A stretch of 64,000 nt of DNA from Pseudomonas sp. PDM18 (lineage in GTDB: Bacteria; Pseudomonadota; Gammaproteobacteria; Pseudomonadales; Pseudomonadaceae), in NCBI RefSeq assembly GCF_014852585.1, contig NZ_JACVBX010000001.1, positions 558,001 through 622,000 of the forward strand, read 5' to 3'. Of this stretch, positions 10,002 to 20,426 are shown in pieces. The position numbers and the translations under genes were made by a program. The notes beneath the pieces are model-generated. The model did not search any database. It saw nothing but the letters and a program-made list of their open reading frames with translations, and was not told the origin of the DNA. Position 1 is the stretch's first letter. Each line of letters opens with the position of its first letter.

Positions 10002-11780
10002 TTACTCGGCGGCCTTCTGCTGCTCGCGCAGGCGGATGTTGAGCTCGCGCAGGGCTTTGGCATCCACAGTGCCCGGAGCCTGGGTCATGACGTCGCCGGC
10101 GCTCTGGGTTTTCGGGAAGGCGATGACTTCGCGGATCGACGCCGCGCCGGTCATCAGCATCACCAGGCGGTCCAGGCCGAAGGCCAGACCACCGTGCGGC
10201 GGTGCGCCGTACTTGAGGGCGTCGAGGAGGAAGCCGAATTTCTCTTCCTGCTCCGCATCGTCGATGCCCAGCACGCGGAACACCGCCTGCTGCATGGCCT
10301 TGTCGTGGATACGGATGGAACCGCCGCCCAGCTCGGTGCCGTTGAGCACCATGTCGTAGGCACGGGACAGCTTGCCGGCCGGGTTGGCCTCCAGCTCTTC
10401 CGGGGTGCACTTGGGCGCGGTGAACGGGTGGTGCAGGGAAGTCAGGCTGCCGTCGTCGTTCTCTTCGAACATCGGGAAGTCCACGACCCACATCGGCGCC
10501 CACTCCTTGGTGAGCAGATTGAGGTCATGGCCGACCTTGATGCGCAGCGCGCCCAGGGCGTCGCAGACGATCTTGGCCTTGTCGGCGCCGAAGAACACGA
10601 TGTCGCCATCGACCGCACCGACGCGATCGAGGATCTCGTTGAGGTTCGGTTCGGCGATGTTCTTCACGATCGGCGACTGCAGGCCTTCCACGCCCTTGGC
10701 GCGCTCGTTGACCTTGATGTAGGCCAGGCCCTTGGCGCCGTAGATGCCGACGAACTTGGTGTAGTCGTCGATCTGCTTGCGCGGCATGCTTGCACCGCCC
10801 GGAACGCGCAGGGCGGCAACGCGGCCCTTCGGATCGTTTGCCGGGCCGGAGAAGACCTTGAACTCGACGTCCTTCAGCTGGTCGGCCACGTCGACCAGTT
10901 CCAGCGGGATACGCAGGTCAGGCTTGTCCGAACCGTAGCGGCGCATGGCCTCTTCGAACGGCATGTGCGGGAATTCGTCGAACTCGACGTTGAGCACTTC
11001 CTTGAACAGCTGGCGAACCATCTTCTCGGTGATCTCGATGATGTCGCTTTCTTCGAGGAAGCTGGTCTCGATGTCGATCTGGGTGAATTCCGGCTGGCGG
11101 TCGGCACGCAGGTCTTCGTCGCGGAAGCACTTGGCGATCTGGTAGTAGCGGTCGAAGCCAGCCACCATCAGCAGCTGCTTGAACAGCTGGGGCGACTGCG
11201 GCAGGGCGAAGAAGTGACCCGGGTAGGTGCGGCTCGGCACCAGGTAGTCACGCGCACCTTCCGGAGTCGGGCGGCCGAGGATCGGGGTTTCCACGTCGAG
11301 GAAGCCGTTTTCGTCCAGGTAGCGGCGGATGCTGCTGGTGATGCGCGCGCGCAGCTTCAGTTTGGCGGCCATCTCCGGGCGACGCAGGTCGATGAAGCGA
11401 TAGCGCAGGCGGGTTTCTTCGCCCACGTCGGAGTATTCGTCCAGCGGGAACGGCGGGGTTTCCGCCTGGTTCAGCACTTCCAGTTCGTGGCCCAGCACTT
11501 CGATGGCGCCGGAAGCCATGTTCGAGTTGCGCGCGCCTTCAGGGCGCAGGCGCACCTTGCCGGTGATCTTCACCACGTACTCGCTGCGCACGCGGTCGGC
11601 CTTGGCGAAGGTCTCGACGCGATCCGGGTCGAACACCACCTGGGCCAGACCTTCACGATCACGCACGTCGAGGAAGATCACCCCGCCGTGGTCGCGGCGA
11701 CGGTGTACCCAACCGCAAAGAGTGACTACCTGGCCGTCCAGGCTCTCGTTCAACTGGCCGCAATAGTGGCTGCGCATCAT
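10002..11780 (-). CDS. aspS: Aspartate--tRNA(Asp/Asn) ligase AspS
   Basis: Class IIb aminoacyl-tRNA synthetase. It has the OB-fold anticodon domain ([15 protein letters not shown]), motif 2 ([19 protein letters not shown]), the bacterial insertion domain, and motif 3 ([13 protein letters not shown]). In Pseudomonas this enzyme is known to be non-discriminating, charging tRNA-Asn as well for GatCAB amidation; the sequence alone cannot prove that here. The start at 11780 gives [10 protein letters not shown], matching the recalled P. aeruginosa start. Confidence 0.96.
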   Translation of the reverse strand: MMRSHYCGQLNESLDGQVVTLCGWVHRRRDHGGVIFLDVRDREGLAQVVFDPDRVETFAKADRVRSEYVVKITGKVRLRPEGARNSNMASGAIEVLGHELEVLNQAETPPFPLDEYSDVGEETRLRYRFIDLRRPEMAAKLKLRARITSSIRRYLDENGFLDVETPILGRPTPEGARDYLVPSRTYPGHFFALPQSPQLFKQLLMVAGFDRYYQIAKCFRDEDLRADRQPEFTQIDIETSFLEESDIIEITEKMVRQLFKEVLNVEFDEFPHMPFEEAMRRYGSDKPDLRIPLELVDVADQLKDVEFKVFSGPANDPKGRVAALRVPGGASMPRKQIDDYTKFVGIYGAKGLAYIKVNERAKGVEGLQSPIVKNIAEPNLNEILDRVGAVDGDIVFFGADKAKIVCDALGALRIKVGHDLNLLTKEWAPMWVVDFPMFEENDDGSLTSLHHPFTAPKCTPEELEANPAGKLSRAYDMVLNGTELGGGSIRIHDKAMQQAVFRVLGIDDAEQEEKFGFLLDALKYGAPPHGGLAFGLDRLVMLMTGAASIREVIAFPKTQSAGDVMTQAPGTVDAKALRELNIRLREQQKAAE

Positions 11781-11823
11781 GGTGTGTTTCGCTTCTCGAA
11801 AGTCTTGAATTCTAGGGAACCGC

Positions 11824-12093
11824 TCATTCGCTGGCGGAGCAGGCGCCGGCACCGCAACCGGTGGCCGGACAGGCCGCTGGGGCATCGCCGGAGGCCAGGT
11901 TCTTCTTCGCTCCGGTCTTGAAGTCGGTCTCGTACCAACCGCTGCCGCCCAGGCGGAAGCCCGGAGCCGACAACATCTTCTTCAATTCGGGAGCCTTGCA
12001 GGCCGGACAATCGACCAACGGCGCATCGCTGATCTTCTGCAGCGATTCCAGCTGATGCGCGCAGGACTGGCACTGGTACTCGTAAATCGGCAT
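11824..12093 (-). CDS. FmdB-family zinc-ribbon protein
   Basis: An 89-residue protein beginning [16 protein letters not shown], with two CxxC pairs (CQSC and CPAC) forming a zinc ribbon, and a C-terminal Ala/Cys-rich tail ([12 protein letters not shown]). FmdB-type proteins are putative regulators of unproved function. The gene sits directly upstream of aspS, the usual position in Pseudomonas, 43 bases from its start. The tail adds four further cysteines. Confidence 0.88.
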   Translation of the reverse strand: MPIYEYQCQSCAHQLESLQKISDAPLVDCPACKAPELKKMLSAPGFRLGGSGWYETDFKTGAKKNLASGDAPAACPATGCGAGACSASE

Positions 12094-12333
12094 GGAACAC
12101 CTTGGCTGTGTAACGCCACGGGTCCGCGTCCCGCGGCAAAGAGGCCGATTATAGCCTGAAAAATCCGCAGGTTGCAGCCGGGCTCCGGTGGCGAAAAAGC
12201 CCGCCGGGCGCACCGCCTTTTAATAGAAATGCTCAATCGATTGCCTTGATATAGACCAAGAGCTTCGCACCTTCCCCGGTGATAGCCTCGAATCCAGCGC
12301 TTTAAATCATTCATGCACGATGAGGAGATCGCC

Positions 12334-12804
12334 ATGGACATCGATATCGGAATCGCCAAACAGGATCGCGCCGCCATCGCTGACGGCCTGTCGCGCCTGC
12401 TGGCCGACACCTACACGCTGTACCTGAAAACCCACAACTTCCACTGGAACGTCACCGGCCCGATGTTCAACACCCTGCACCTGATGTTTGAGGGTCAGTA
12501 CAACGAACTGGCGCTGGCCGTCGACAGCATCGCCGAGCGTATCCGCGCCCTGGGCTTCCCGGCGCCGGGCACCTACGCAGCCTACGCTCGCCTGTCCTCG
12601 ATCAAGGAAGAAGAAGGCGTGCCGGACGCCCAGGAGATGATCCGCCTGCTGGTGCAAGGACAGGAAGCCGTGGTGCGCACGGCACGCAGCATCTTCCCGC
12701 TGGCCGACAAGGTGGCGGACGAGCCGACCGCCGACCTGCTGACCCAGCGCATGCAGGTCCACGAGAAGACCGCCTGGATGCTGCGCAGCCTGCTTGCCGA
12801 GTGA
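12334..12804 (+). CDS. Dps-family ferritin-like DNA-binding protein
   Basis: A 156-residue ferritin-like protein of the Dps family, expected to form dodecamers that oxidise and store iron with peroxide and may protect DNA. The ferroxidase-site signature is visible: [17 protein letters not shown], then [23 protein letters not shown]. The start at 12334 follows GAGGAG; an upstream ATG at 12313 is not preceded by such a site. It resembles the second Dps-like gene of P. aeruginosa (near aspS) rather than the canonical Dps. Confidence 0.9.
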   Translation: MDIDIGIAKQDRAAIADGLSRLLADTYTLYLKTHNFHWNVTGPMFNTLHLMFEGQYNELALAVDSIAERIRALGFPAPGTYAAYARLSSIKEEEGVPDAQEMIRLLVQGQEAVVRTARSIFPLADKVADEPTADLLTQRMQVHEKTAWMLRSLLAE

Positions 12805-12817
12805 TCCCTCCTTATAT

Positions 12818-12848
12818 AAGGAAGCCCGCCAGTCGGCGGGCCTTCCTT
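12818..12848 (+). terminator. Terminator after the Dps-like gene
   Basis: The hairpin AAGGAAGCCCGCC / GGCGGGCCTTCCTT lies 13 bases after the stop, with a 4-base loop. The stem is long and GC-rich, followed by a short T/C-rich stretch. Confidence 0.75.
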
Positions 12849-13020
12849 CCCCTACGAATGGCCTAAGCGGTTGATTTGAGAAGGCAAGTGGTTTGCGGTT
12901 AAATAACCGCCGTGCGTTTAGCGCATAGGCCGTCCGACACGCTTTCATTTTCTTATCCGGCGTGGAACCTGGTGACGGCTGCTTCTTTTTTCGTTACCCG
13001 CTCAAGGTGAATCCGTAGCC

Positions 13021-13617
13021 ATGCTCAAAGTCGTCCATCTCGTGACGGGCGTTGCCGCACTCGTGCTGTCCCTTATCCCGAGTCTGCGCAGTGATGCCCT
13101 GCCCTACCTGCAACAGAGCGATGCCATTTACCTGGCTCTGCTCGGCCTGACCAGCCTCCTGCTCGCCCCGGGCAGCAACCTGAAACAGCCTTCGGCCCTG
13201 CAAGGCCTGGCCACTGCCCTGGTGGTTCTGGCCGTGGTGCTGCAGGTGCTGATCCTGCTCGCCCCGCTACCCTTCATCGGCGAACAGCCAGCCATCGTAC
13301 TGCCGCTGCTGAGCCTGGCGGGCGCCGTTGTCCTGCAATGGATCGCAAGCCTGAACAAACCGAGCACCAGCATCGCCATCGAAACCTTCGCCGGCGTCGA
13401 CCGCGAAACCGGCACCGTGAAGTGGTTCAACACCTCCAAGGGCTTCGGCTTCATCTCCCGCGACTCGGGCGAGGACATCTTCGTCCACTTCCGCGCCATC
13501 CGCGGCGAGGGCCACCGCATCCTGATCGAAGGGCAGCGCGTGGAGTTCTCGGTGGTGCAGCGCGACAAGGGCCTGCAAGCGGAGGACGTGATCGCCGCCC
13601 TGCCCAACCGCCGCTAA
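13021..13617 (+). CDS. Membrane protein with C-terminal cold-shock domain
   Basis: A 198-residue protein combining about four predicted membrane helices (residues roughly 3-21, 35-50, 60-82, 90-110) with a C-terminal cold-shock domain (about 129-195). The RNA-binding motifs are intact: KGFGFI (RNP1) and DIFVHF (RNP2), preceded by GTVKWFN. This suggests a nucleic-acid binding domain tethered to the inner membrane, facing the cytoplasm. A homologue is present at the same place in P. aeruginosa as I recall. The job is unknown. It stands alone between two terminators. Confidence 0.85.
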   Translation: MLKVVHLVTGVAALVLSLIPSLRSDALPYLQQSDAIYLALLGLTSLLLAPGSNLKQPSALQGLATALVVLAVVLQVLILLAPLPFIGEQPAIVLPLLSLAGAVVLQWIASLNKPSTSIAIETFAGVDRETGTVKWFNTSKGFGFISRDSGEDIFVHFRAIRGEGHRILIEGQRVEFSVVQRDKGLQAEDVIAALPNRR

Positions 13618-13631
13618 TTCACGGCACCATG

Positions 13632-13660
13632 AAAAAGCCCGCCAATCGGCGGGCTTTTTT
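13632..13660. terminator. Bidirectional terminator
   Basis: The hairpin GCCCGCC-AATC-GGCGGGC is flanked by five A on the left and six T on the right, serving the cold-shock gene from the left and slyX from the right. Confidence 0.88.
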
Positions 13661-13687
13661 ATTTCCGCACCTAGTTAACAGTGCGGC

Positions 13688-13894
13688 CTAATAGTGCGGC
13701 GGCGGAACATCATCTTCCGCCACACCAACCTGGCCCTGCAGGTCTTCCAGGCGCTTGAGCAGCGCCTGCATCTGCAGACGGGTGCGCTCGATCACCCGCT
13801 CCTGCTCGTAGACCACGTCGCTTAGGGTCTGCAGTGCGTCATCCTGAAAGGCCAGCCGGCTCTCCAGGTCCATCACTCGAGTTTCCAGATCCAT
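13688..13894 (-). CDS. slyX: SlyX-family protein
   Basis: A 68-residue coiled-coil protein ending in the family signature DDVPPPHY. SlyX proteins are short, helical and of unknown function. Two adjacent ATG codons exist; I prefer 13894, 7 bases from AGGAG. The open frame starts immediately at the stop of the HIT gene (TGAATGATG), so the two are co-transcribed and probably coupled. Confidence 0.88.
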   Translation of the reverse strand: MDLETRVMDLESRLAFQDDALQTLSDVVYEQERVIERTRLQMQALLKRLEDLQGQVGVAEDDVPPPHY

Positions 13895-13897
13895 CAT

Positions 13898-14323
13898 TCA
13901 CTCCTGACTGAAGCGAAAGCCATCGCCCAGCGCCATGCGAAGCTTCTCGCGCACCCGCGCCAGCTCTTCTTCTTTATAAGGAACCGCCGGATGCTTGCCC
14001 CAGACCGGCCCCGGCCAGGCGACGTCATCCTGCTTGCGCACAATTACATGCACATGCAGTTGACTGACGACGTTACCGAGATTGGCCACGTTCATCTTGT
14101 CTGCATCGAAAGTGTCCTTGAGCACTTCTGCCAGCTGAGTCGCTTCGCGCCACAACTGTTGCTGATCGGCGGAATCCAGCTGGAAGATTTCACTGACGTC
14201 TTCGCGACGCGGAACCAGGATGAACCACGGGTACTGCGAGTCATTCATCAACAGCAGGCTGCTCAGCGGGAAATCACCCAGCGCAACGGTGTCCTGCTGG
14301 AGACGGGAATCCAGGGCGAACAT
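13898..14323 (-). CDS. HIT-domain protein with incomplete histidine triad
   Basis: A 141-residue HIT-superfamily protein, possibly a nucleotide hydrolase or transferase. The core is NVVSQLHVHVIVR: two histidines (about 90 and 92) are present, but the third triad position (about 94) is isoleucine. This QLHxHxxxR form with a following WPGPVWG is one I associate with a conserved subfamily, so it is probably not decay. The start at 14323 follows GGAGAGG. Co-transcribed with slyX. Confidence 0.85.
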   Translation of the reverse strand: MFALDSRLQQDTVALGDFPLSSLLLMNDSQYPWFILVPRREDVSEIFQLDSADQQQLWREATQLAEVLKDTFDADKMNVANLGNVVSQLHVHVIVRKQDDVAWPGPVWGKHPAVPYKEEELARVREKLRMALGDGFRFSQE

Positions 14324-15038
14324 AAGACCTCTCCTGTTCGACGAGCCTTGTTTAAGCCTAGCTCCACGGGGGAGCCGAAGGGCGCGAAGAATACTAGAGA
14401 GCCCTTCCGGCGAACATGCCCGACCGACGCATCGCGCTGGAGCACGTCCCTTGCAGCGCCGCACCAGGATCGTGCATGGCGCGAATTGACACATCCCGAC
14501 AACAGGCGCGTGCAGGAATCTGCACGGCAATCCCGGCAATCAGCAGCGAAAAACCGTTTAAACAGCTACAACTACGGGATGCCAGAAAACGACATGCGTG
14601 CTCATGGATGTTGCAAATCCCCAACGGAAGCCGTGAAATGCGTCAACGCGTCGCAAGACGAACACTGTGAAGGCGGCTCCGGGCATTTGTGCACGGTTGT
14701 TGCTAGAGGCAAGGACAGCGCACCGACGGCCACCCCTTTGGAGAAGTGGACGCGGAGGCGAGAGAACTTAAGAAGTGGTCAATGGAATAGAGAACCACAA
14801 GGACTGAAGCATCAATGAAGCAATCAGGGGGCAATCTCTTTTTGCACCATGAGAACTGCTTGAATGCGACATGCGTCATGCAGCTTTGCGACAGCCCCGT
14901 AAAGATTTTGTGTGTTCATTTGGGCAACTATCGCCAACTGAACACGCGTGCTATAAGTTAGCGCCGACAAAAAAAGAAAGAGCCGTCACCGCGGCATTAG
15001 TGATGGCGAATAATTTCAAAACCAAAGGAGCAATCACA
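14324..15038 (+). promoter_or_regulatory. Long upstream region of oprD with possible ArgR half-sites
   Basis: About 715 bases with no convincing gene, carrying the promoters of the HIT gene (minus) and oprD (plus). On the minus strand TGTCGC occurs at 14893-14888 and at 14871-14866, spaced 22 bases, which resembles tandem Pseudomonas ArgR half-sites (TGTCGC-N8-AA); the AA parts read AT and AG. OprD of P. aeruginosa is arginine-induced through ArgR. The half-site match is partial, so the call is tentative. Confidence 0.4.
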
Positions 15039-16361
15039 ATGAAAGTGATGAAGTGGAGCGCCATCGCCCTGGCCGTTTCTGCAGGCACCACGCAACTGGC
15101 AATGGCCGAGCCCTTCGTAGGCAATCAGGCTGACGCTAAAGGCTTTGTCGAAGACAGCAGCCTGAACTTCCTGGTTCGCAACTACTACTTCAATCGCAAC
15201 AAGAAAGACGGCGCCACCGATGCCCGTGACTGGACCCAAGGTTTCTGGGCCAATTACAACTCCGGCTTCACCCAAGGCACCGTTGGTTTCGGCGTTGATG
15301 CTTTCGGCTACCTGGGTCTGAAACTCGACGGTGGCAGCGGCTACGGCGGCACAGGCAACCTGCCGGTTCATGATGACGGCGACAAGGCTGACGACTTCGG
15401 CAAGGCCGGCGCAGCTGTCAAGATCCGCATCTCCAAGACCGAGCTGAAATTCGGCGACATGCAGCCCACCGCTCCGGTGTTCGCTGTAGGCGGCACCCGT
15501 CTGCTGCCGCAAACCGCCAGCGGCTTCAGCCTGATGAGCAGCGAAATCGACGGCCTGGATCTGGAAGGCGGTCACTTCTACTCCGGTACTGGCCAGGACA
15601 CCACCAACCGTGACGGTGAGATCTGGTCCCAATACGGTGGCGTTACCGCCAACAGCGCTGACTTCCTGGGTGGCAAGTACGCCATCAACGACCAGTTCTC
15701 CGCTTCGCTGTACGGCGCCAAGGTCGAAGACCTGTGGAACCAGTACTACGTAAACCTGAACTACACCCTGCCGATCGCTGACAATCAGTCCCTCGGCCTG
15801 GACTTCAACTACTACAACACCCGCGACGAAGGTTCTGCCAAGCTCGGCGACATCAGCAACAACACCTTCTCGCTGGCCGCCGCCTACACCATCAGCGCCC
15901 ATACACTGACCCTGGCCTTCCAGAAAGTGAACGGCAACACCCCGTTCGACTACATCGGGATCGGCGACAACAACGCTGGCGGCGACTCCATCTTCCTCGC
16001 CAACTCCGTTCAGTACTCCGACTTCAACGGCCCAGGTGAAAAATCCATCCAAGGCCGCTACGACCTGAACATGAAAGAGTACGGTGTTCCGGGCCTGACC
16101 TTCATGGGCCGCTACATCTACGGTAAGGACATCGACGGCGACAAGATCGATCCGACCAGCCCCTACGCCAACTATGGTTATGGCCCGGACGGCAAACACC
16201 GCGAGACCAACCTGGAAGCCAAATACGTCATCCAGAGCGGCCCGGCAAAAGACCTGTCCTTCCGCGCTCGTCAGGCTTGGCACCGCGCCAACTCCGACCA
16301 GGCTGAAGGCAACATCGATGAATTCCGCCTGATCATCGACTACCCGCTGTCCGTTCTGTAA
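15039..16361 (+). CDS. oprD: OprD-family outer-membrane porin (basic amino acid / carbapenem channel)
   Basis: An 18-stranded outer-membrane porin of 440 residues that takes up basic amino acids and, in P. aeruginosa, imipenem. The start [16 protein letters not shown] and signal end MA-EPFV closely follow P. aeruginosa OprD as I recall it, and the C-terminus reads YPLSVL, a typical beta-strand ending. Conserved segments such as [22 protein letters not shown] and [19 protein letters not shown] are present. AAAGGAG precedes the ATG. Gene position between a HIT protein and a thioesterase/proS matches oprD rather than a paralogue. Loop lengths differ slightly, which affects drug uptake. Confidence 0.9.
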   Translation: MKVMKWSAIALAVSAGTTQLAMAEPFVGNQADAKGFVEDSSLNFLVRNYYFNRNKKDGATDARDWTQGFWANYNSGFTQGTVGFGVDAFGYLGLKLDGGSGYGGTGNLPVHDDGDKADDFGKAGAAVKIRISKTELKFGDMQPTAPVFAVGGTRLLPQTASGFSLMSSEIDGLDLEGGHFYSGTGQDTTNRDGEIWSQYGGVTANSADFLGGKYAINDQFSASLYGAKVEDLWNQYYVNLNYTLPIADNQSLGLDFNYYNTRDEGSAKLGDISNNTFSLAAAYTISAHTLTLAFQKVNGNTPFDYIGIGDNNAGGDSIFLANSVQYSDFNGPGEKSIQGRYDLNMKEYGVPGLTFMGRYIYGKDIDGDKIDPTSPYANYGYGPDGKHRETNLEAKYVIQSGPAKDLSFRARQAWHRANSDQAEGNIDEFRLIIDYPLSVL

Positions 16362-16390
16362 TCCAGAACGAACTGCAGGTAACTGAAAAA

Positions 16391-16413
16391 GCCCGGCATC
16401 TGCCGGGCTTTTT
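16391..16413. terminator. Terminator between oprD and the PaaI-type thioesterase
   Basis: The stem GCCCGGCA-TC-TGCCGGGC is flanked by AAAAA and TTTTTT, so it works for oprD and, on the other strand, for the thioesterase gene. Confidence 0.88.
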
Positions 16414-16447
16414 TATTGCAACTTACCTACAACTTCGAACGTATCTG

Positions 16448-16864
16448 TTACATCGGCAATACATAAGTGCCAGTTACATGAGCAACCAACTCCTGCGGAT
16501 TGCTGACCGAGTAGACAGCTACTTCGCAAACGACCTGCCGGCGCCCCAGCTTCAATATCTTCGCCTCGGCCAGCAGGTCTTCCGGCTTGGGCTTGCTGAG
16601 AAAGTTGATATTCAGGTTGGAAGTAACAGCCATCTCGACGTTATCCAGCTGCGCCAGGATCACCGCGTACATCGCCGCGTCCGCCAGTGCCATGATGGTA
16701 GGCCCGGACACCGTCCCGCCCGGTCTCACCAGCTTTCCATGGAAGGGAATCCGCGCGAAGGCGCTACGCCCTTCCAGGGCATCGATGCGGAAATCCATCT
16801 CGTCCGCCATGGGCAATCCCGCCCGGATGAACGCCTGTACCTGCGCTGCATTCAATCGACTCAC
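16448..16864 (-). CDS. PaaI-type hot-dog thioesterase
   Basis: A 138-residue hot-dog fold thioesterase of the PaaI/DUF4442 type. The conserved core is [23 protein letters not shown] (split across the central helix) followed by [26 protein letters not shown]. The likely substrate is an acyl- or aryl-CoA, not identifiable here. The GTG at 16864 is chosen because GGAGG lies seven bases upstream; an ATG farther upstream has no ribosome site. It converges on the oprD terminator and diverges from proS. Confidence 0.85.
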   Translation of the reverse strand: MSRLNAAQVQAFIRAGLPMADEMDFRIDALEGRSAFARIPFHGKLVRPGGTVSGPTIMALADAAMYAVILAQLDNVEMAVTSNLNINFLSKPKPEDLLAEAKILKLGRRQVVCEVAVYSVSNPQELVAHVTGTYVLPM

Positions 16865-16966
16865 ACCACTCCTCCGTCTCCACCCGCCGCGCGCTGTACG
16901 CAGCCAGACCTGCACCGTACAATGCCCAGCCTATATTCCCCTTCGCAACCGACAAAACGGCCAAAG

Positions 16967-18682
16967 ATGCGTACCAGTCAGTACCTGCTGTCCACCCTGA
17001 AAGAAACCCCTTCCGATGCGGTCGTCATCAGCCATCAGCTGATGCTGCGCGCCGGCATGATCCGCAAGCTGGCGTCCGGTCTCTACACCTGGCTGCCAAT
17101 GGGTCTGCGGGTACTGCGCAAGGTGGAGACCATCGTTCGCGAAGAGATGAACGCCGCCGGCGCACTGGAAGTGCTGATGCCCGCCATCCAGCCTGCCGAG
17201 CTGTGGCAGGAATCCGGCCGCTGGCAGCAGTACGGCCCCGAGCTGCTGCGCCTGAAGGATCGCCATGACCGCGACTTCTGCGTCGGCCCGACCCACGAGG
17301 AAGTGATCACCGACCTAGCGCGCAACGAACTGAACAGCTACAAGCAGCTGCCGATCAACATGTACCAGATCCAGACCAAGTTCCGTGACGAGATCCGTCC
17401 GCGCTTCGGCCTGATGCGCGGTCGAGAGTTCATCATGAAGGACGCCTACTCCTTCCACGCCAGCCAGGACTCGTTGCAGGCAACCTACGACGTCATGTAC
17501 GGCGCGTACAGCAAGATCTTCACCCGCCTGGGCCTGGACTTCCGCGCCGTGCAAGCCGACAACGGCTCCATCGGCGGCAGCGGCTCCCATGAATTCCACG
17601 TGCTGGCTGGCTCCGGTGAAGACGACATCGTCTTCGGCGAATCCACCGACTACGCCGCCAACATCGAGAAGGCCGAGGCCCTGCCCCGCGAAACCGCTCG
17701 TGGCGCCGCCAGCGAAGAGCTGCGCCTGGTCGACACCCCCGAGACCAAGACCATCGCCGCCCTGGTGGAGAAGTTCGGCCTGCCGATCGAGAAGACCATC
17801 AAGACCTTGGTGGTGCACGCCGCCGAGGAAGGCAAGCTGATCGCCCTGATCGTCCGTGGCGACCACGAGCTCAACGAGATCAAGGCCGGCAACCACCCGC
17901 TGGTGGCCAGCCCCCTGCAAATGGCCAGCGAAGCGGACATCAAGGCCGCCATCGGCGCCGCGCCCGGCTCCCTCGGCCCGCTAAACCTGCCGCTGCCCTG
18001 CATCATCGACCGTTCCGTCGCGCTGATGAGCGACTTCGCCGCCGGCGCCAACGTCGACGACAAGCACTACTTCGGCGTGAACTGGGAACGCGACCTGCCG
18101 GTACCGGAAGTCGCCGACCTGCGTAACGTCGTCGAAGGCGACCCGAGCCCGGACGGCAAGGGCACCCTGATCATCCGCCGCGGCATCGAAGTCGGTCATA
18201 TCTTCCAGCTCGGCACCAAGTACAGCGAAGCCATGAAGCTCTCCGTACTGGGCGAGAGCGGCAAGCCGGTCACCCTGATCATGGGCTGCTACGGCATCGG
18301 CGTATCCCGCGTGGTCGCCGCCGCCATCGAGCAGAACTACGACGACCGCGGCATCCTCTGGCCGGCCGCCCTGGCGCCCTTCCAGATCGCCATCGTGCCG
18401 ATGAAGTACGAGAACGAAGCCGTGCGCGCCGCCACCGACAAGCTCTACGCAGACCTCACCGCTGCCGGCTTCGAAGTGCTGCTGGACGACCGCGACAAGA
18501 AGACCAGCCCCGGCGTGAAGTTCGCCGACATGGAGCTGATCGGCATCCCGCACCGCATCGTCGTCAGCGAGCGCGGCCTGGACGAAGGCACCCTGGAGTA
18601 CAAGGGCCGCCGTGACGCCGAGTCGCAGCCTGTCGCCCTGTCCGACCTGCAAGCCTTCATCACGGCCAAGATCCGCAACTGA
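16967..18682 (+). CDS. proS: Proline--tRNA ligase ProS
   Basis: Class II prolyl-tRNA synthetase of the bacterial type with an editing insertion. Motif 2 is [24 protein letters not shown] (visible in pieces), the INS editing domain (about residues 224-407) includes GNHPLV and the C-terminal anticodon domain follows. Length is 571 residues, the usual value. The open frame continues far upstream, but conserved sequence begins at [15 protein letters not shown], so 16967 is the start. Confidence 0.96.
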   Translation: MRTSQYLLSTLKETPSDAVVISHQLMLRAGMIRKLASGLYTWLPMGLRVLRKVETIVREEMNAAGALEVLMPAIQPAELWQESGRWQQYGPELLRLKDRHDRDFCVGPTHEEVITDLARNELNSYKQLPINMYQIQTKFRDEIRPRFGLMRGREFIMKDAYSFHASQDSLQATYDVMYGAYSKIFTRLGLDFRAVQADNGSIGGSGSHEFHVLAGSGEDDIVFGESTDYAANIEKAEALPRETARGAASEELRLVDTPETKTIAALVEKFGLPIEKTIKTLVVHAAEEGKLIALIVRGDHELNEIKAGNHPLVASPLQMASEADIKAAIGAAPGSLGPLNLPLPCIIDRSVALMSDFAAGANVDDKHYFGVNWERDLPVPEVADLRNVVEGDPSPDGKGTLIIRRGIEVGHIFQLGTKYSEAMKLSVLGESGKPVTLIMGCYGIGVSRVVAAAIEQNYDDRGILWPAALAPFQIAIVPMKYENEAVRAATDKLYADLTAAGFEVLLDDRDKKTSPGVKFADMELIGIPHRIVVSERGLDEGTLEYKGRRDAESQPVALSDLQAFITAKIRN

Positions 18683-18690
18683 GCAGAGCG

Positions 18691-19647
18691 ATGTCCACCG
18701 GAAGTACCACAAGCCTCGCGGCTGCCGCCCTGTGCGGCAGCCTCCTGCTGAGCGGCTGCGCCAACCAGCTGTCGCAACGCAGCGAGCATGAAGAGCGAGT
18801 CGAGCGCAAGCTGCTCGACCACAGCCTGCAGATCGACGTGGGCACACCGGGCACCCTGGAACTGCCGCAGCGCCGCATCCGCGTGCAGGAACAGAAGACC
18901 TTCGAAGTCACCGAGTTCGAGGTGACCCGTCGCTACGACCGCTACACGCCGTATCAGGGCTGGCGCAAGGTGTATGAAATGCCGCTGGGCATTGTCGCCT
19001 TTGTCGGTGGCATCGGCGCCAACGTGGTCAACGTGTTCGCCCTCGGCAACCTGCCTGAAAGCGTCACCCGCGGCTGGATTCGCTATGGCATCGACGGGAT
19101 GAATCCGTTCATGAACGTCGAGTCCAACGGTCGCGCCGAGCAGAACCTGGCATCGATCGACGAGAAGCAGCGCGACAAGCGCACCGAGTACTCCAGCCTG
19201 CCATGGTCGGAGCGCCCGGTGACGGTCACCGCCGGCAATAACTCCCAGGAGCTGCTGACCGACCGCCACGGTGTGCTGCGCCTAAACCTGCTGGAAGGCC
19301 CTTTCAGCGACGACGAGGTCAGCCGCATCGGTCGCTTGCAGTTCAGTGTCCAGGACCCTTCGGACGACACCCGTGCCGACGCCAGCCTGCTGGTCAGCCG
19401 CTCGCTGCGAGGCAAGCTGCAGGAAGCCCACGCACTGATCTACGACGACCTGGAAGGTGACGACGTGCACCACTGGGTACACCGGGTGAAACGCCTCTCC
19501 GACCTCGGCCTGGAAGAGGAAGCGAGTGAGCTGGAACAGAGCCTGATCGAGCTGACCCGCAACGATCCGGAGCTGCAGAAGGAATTCCTCCACAGCCTGA
19601 TGACTGACGCCGGTCGCCTGGCAGCAGACCCCGGCGTCAGCAACTGA
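18691..19647 (+). CDS. Large putative lipoprotein of unknown function
   Basis: A 318-residue protein with a lipoprotein signal (LCGSLLLSGC, lipid-modified Cys about residue 24). The mature part has a short coiled-coil-like acidic-basic stretch and one hydrophobic segment (LGIVAFVGGIGANVVNVFALG, about residues 99-119). I do not recognise a catalytic domain. A homologue follows proS in P. aeruginosa as I recall. It starts 8 bases after proS, so it is probably co-transcribed. Confidence 0.85.
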   Translation: MSTGSTTSLAAAALCGSLLLSGCANQLSQRSEHEERVERKLLDHSLQIDVGTPGTLELPQRRIRVQEQKTFEVTEFEVTRRYDRYTPYQGWRKVYEMPLGIVAFVGGIGANVVNVFALGNLPESVTRGWIRYGIDGMNPFMNVESNGRAEQNLASIDEKQRDKRTEYSSLPWSERPVTVTAGNNSQELLTDRHGVLRLNLLEGPFSDDEVSRIGRLQFSVQDPSDDTRADASLLVSRSLRGKLQEAHALIYDDLEGDDVHHWVHRVKRLSDLGLEEEASELEQSLIELTRNDPELQKEFLHSLMTDAGRLAADPGVSN

Positions 19648-19650
19648 CGT

Positions 19651-19926
19651 CTAGCGGCGAACGATGAAACCGGTGATGCCCTGAGGCGTCATCGGCTTCA
19701 ATTCCACCGCAGTCACCTTGGCTTTCACCGGGCCGCGCGCCAGCCACTTCTCCAGCTCGCGCACAGCATCTTCCTCACCTTCGATCAACAACTCGACGCG
19801 CCCGTCCTCGAGGTTGCGCACCCAGCCATCGATCTCCAGCCGATCTGCCTGTTCCTGGGTGCTCTGGCGGTAATAGACGCCCTGCACCTTGCCGCTGATG
19901 TAGCCGTGCAGACAGATTCTCGCCAT
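19651..19926 (-). CDS. acyP: Acylphosphatase
   Basis: Small cytoplasmic enzyme hydrolysing acyl phosphates. The family motifs are GKVQGVYYRQST (catalytic Arg) and GWVRNLEDGRVELLIEG (catalytic Asn). Length is 91 residues. The ATG at 19926 overlaps the stop of the upstream thioredoxin-like gene (GTGATGG), suggesting coupling. It converges on the lipoprotein gene with only three bases between their ends. Confidence 0.95.
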   Translation of the reverse strand: MARICLHGYISGKVQGVYYRQSTQEQADRLEIDGWVRNLEDGRVELLIEGEEDAVRELEKWLARGPVKAKVTAVELKPMTPQGITGFIVRR

Positions 19927-20396
19927 CACTGCCCCTCCTCGCGCAGTGCGCTCAGCCGCGCCTGCAGGCCGGCGGCGGTCTGCTCACCAAGCAACTGCTC
20001 GCGCATTTTGCCTTCAGGGTCGACGATATAAGTGACAGGCAACGCTTCGCTGCGCGGCAGGCTGAAGCGCGGTGCAGGGTCGTCCGCCAACACGGTGTAC
20101 TCCACGCCCAGGTCCTGCGAAGCCTTCACCAGGTCCGCGTCGCGCAGCCCGTCGAAGTTCACCCCCAGCACCCGGAAGCCCTTCGTCTTGCCCTCCGCCG
20201 CCAGGTGATTCAGCTCGGGAATTTCCCTGCGACACGGCGCACACCACTCGGCCCAGTAATTAATAACTAGCCACTGGCCATCTACGCTCGCAGCGGGTAC
20301 TTTCTGTCCATGCTGATCGGTGCCATAGTCCGCCGAACAACCGGCCAGGATCAGGCCGGCCATCAAGCCCAACACAATACGGAGCCGCACTCCCAT
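19926..20396 (-). CDS. TlpA/thioredoxin-like lipoprotein
   Basis: A 156-residue periplasmic-facing thioredoxin-fold protein with a lipoprotein signal (LMAGLILAGC) and the redox motif WCAPC (about residues 51-55), followed by the cis-proline region ALPVTYIVD. It probably reduces disulfides on the outer face of a membrane; the client is not apparent. The stop overlaps the acyP start by one base. Confidence 0.9.
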   Translation of the reverse strand: MGVRLRIVLGLMAGLILAGCSADYGTDQHGQKVPAASVDGQWLVINYWAEWCAPCRREIPELNHLAAEGKTKGFRVLGVNFDGLRDADLVKASQDLGVEYTVLADDPAPRFSLPRSEALPVTYIVDPEGKMREQLLGEQTAAGLQARLSALREEGQ

Positions 20397-20426
20397 GCCT
20401 TCAATCCTCGTGTATGCGGGGTGGTC

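Noticed and set aside
14871..15038. An N-terminally extended OprD start at 14871
   Set aside because: The extension precedes the normal signal peptide and has no ribosome site; the ATG at 15039 follows AAAGGAG.
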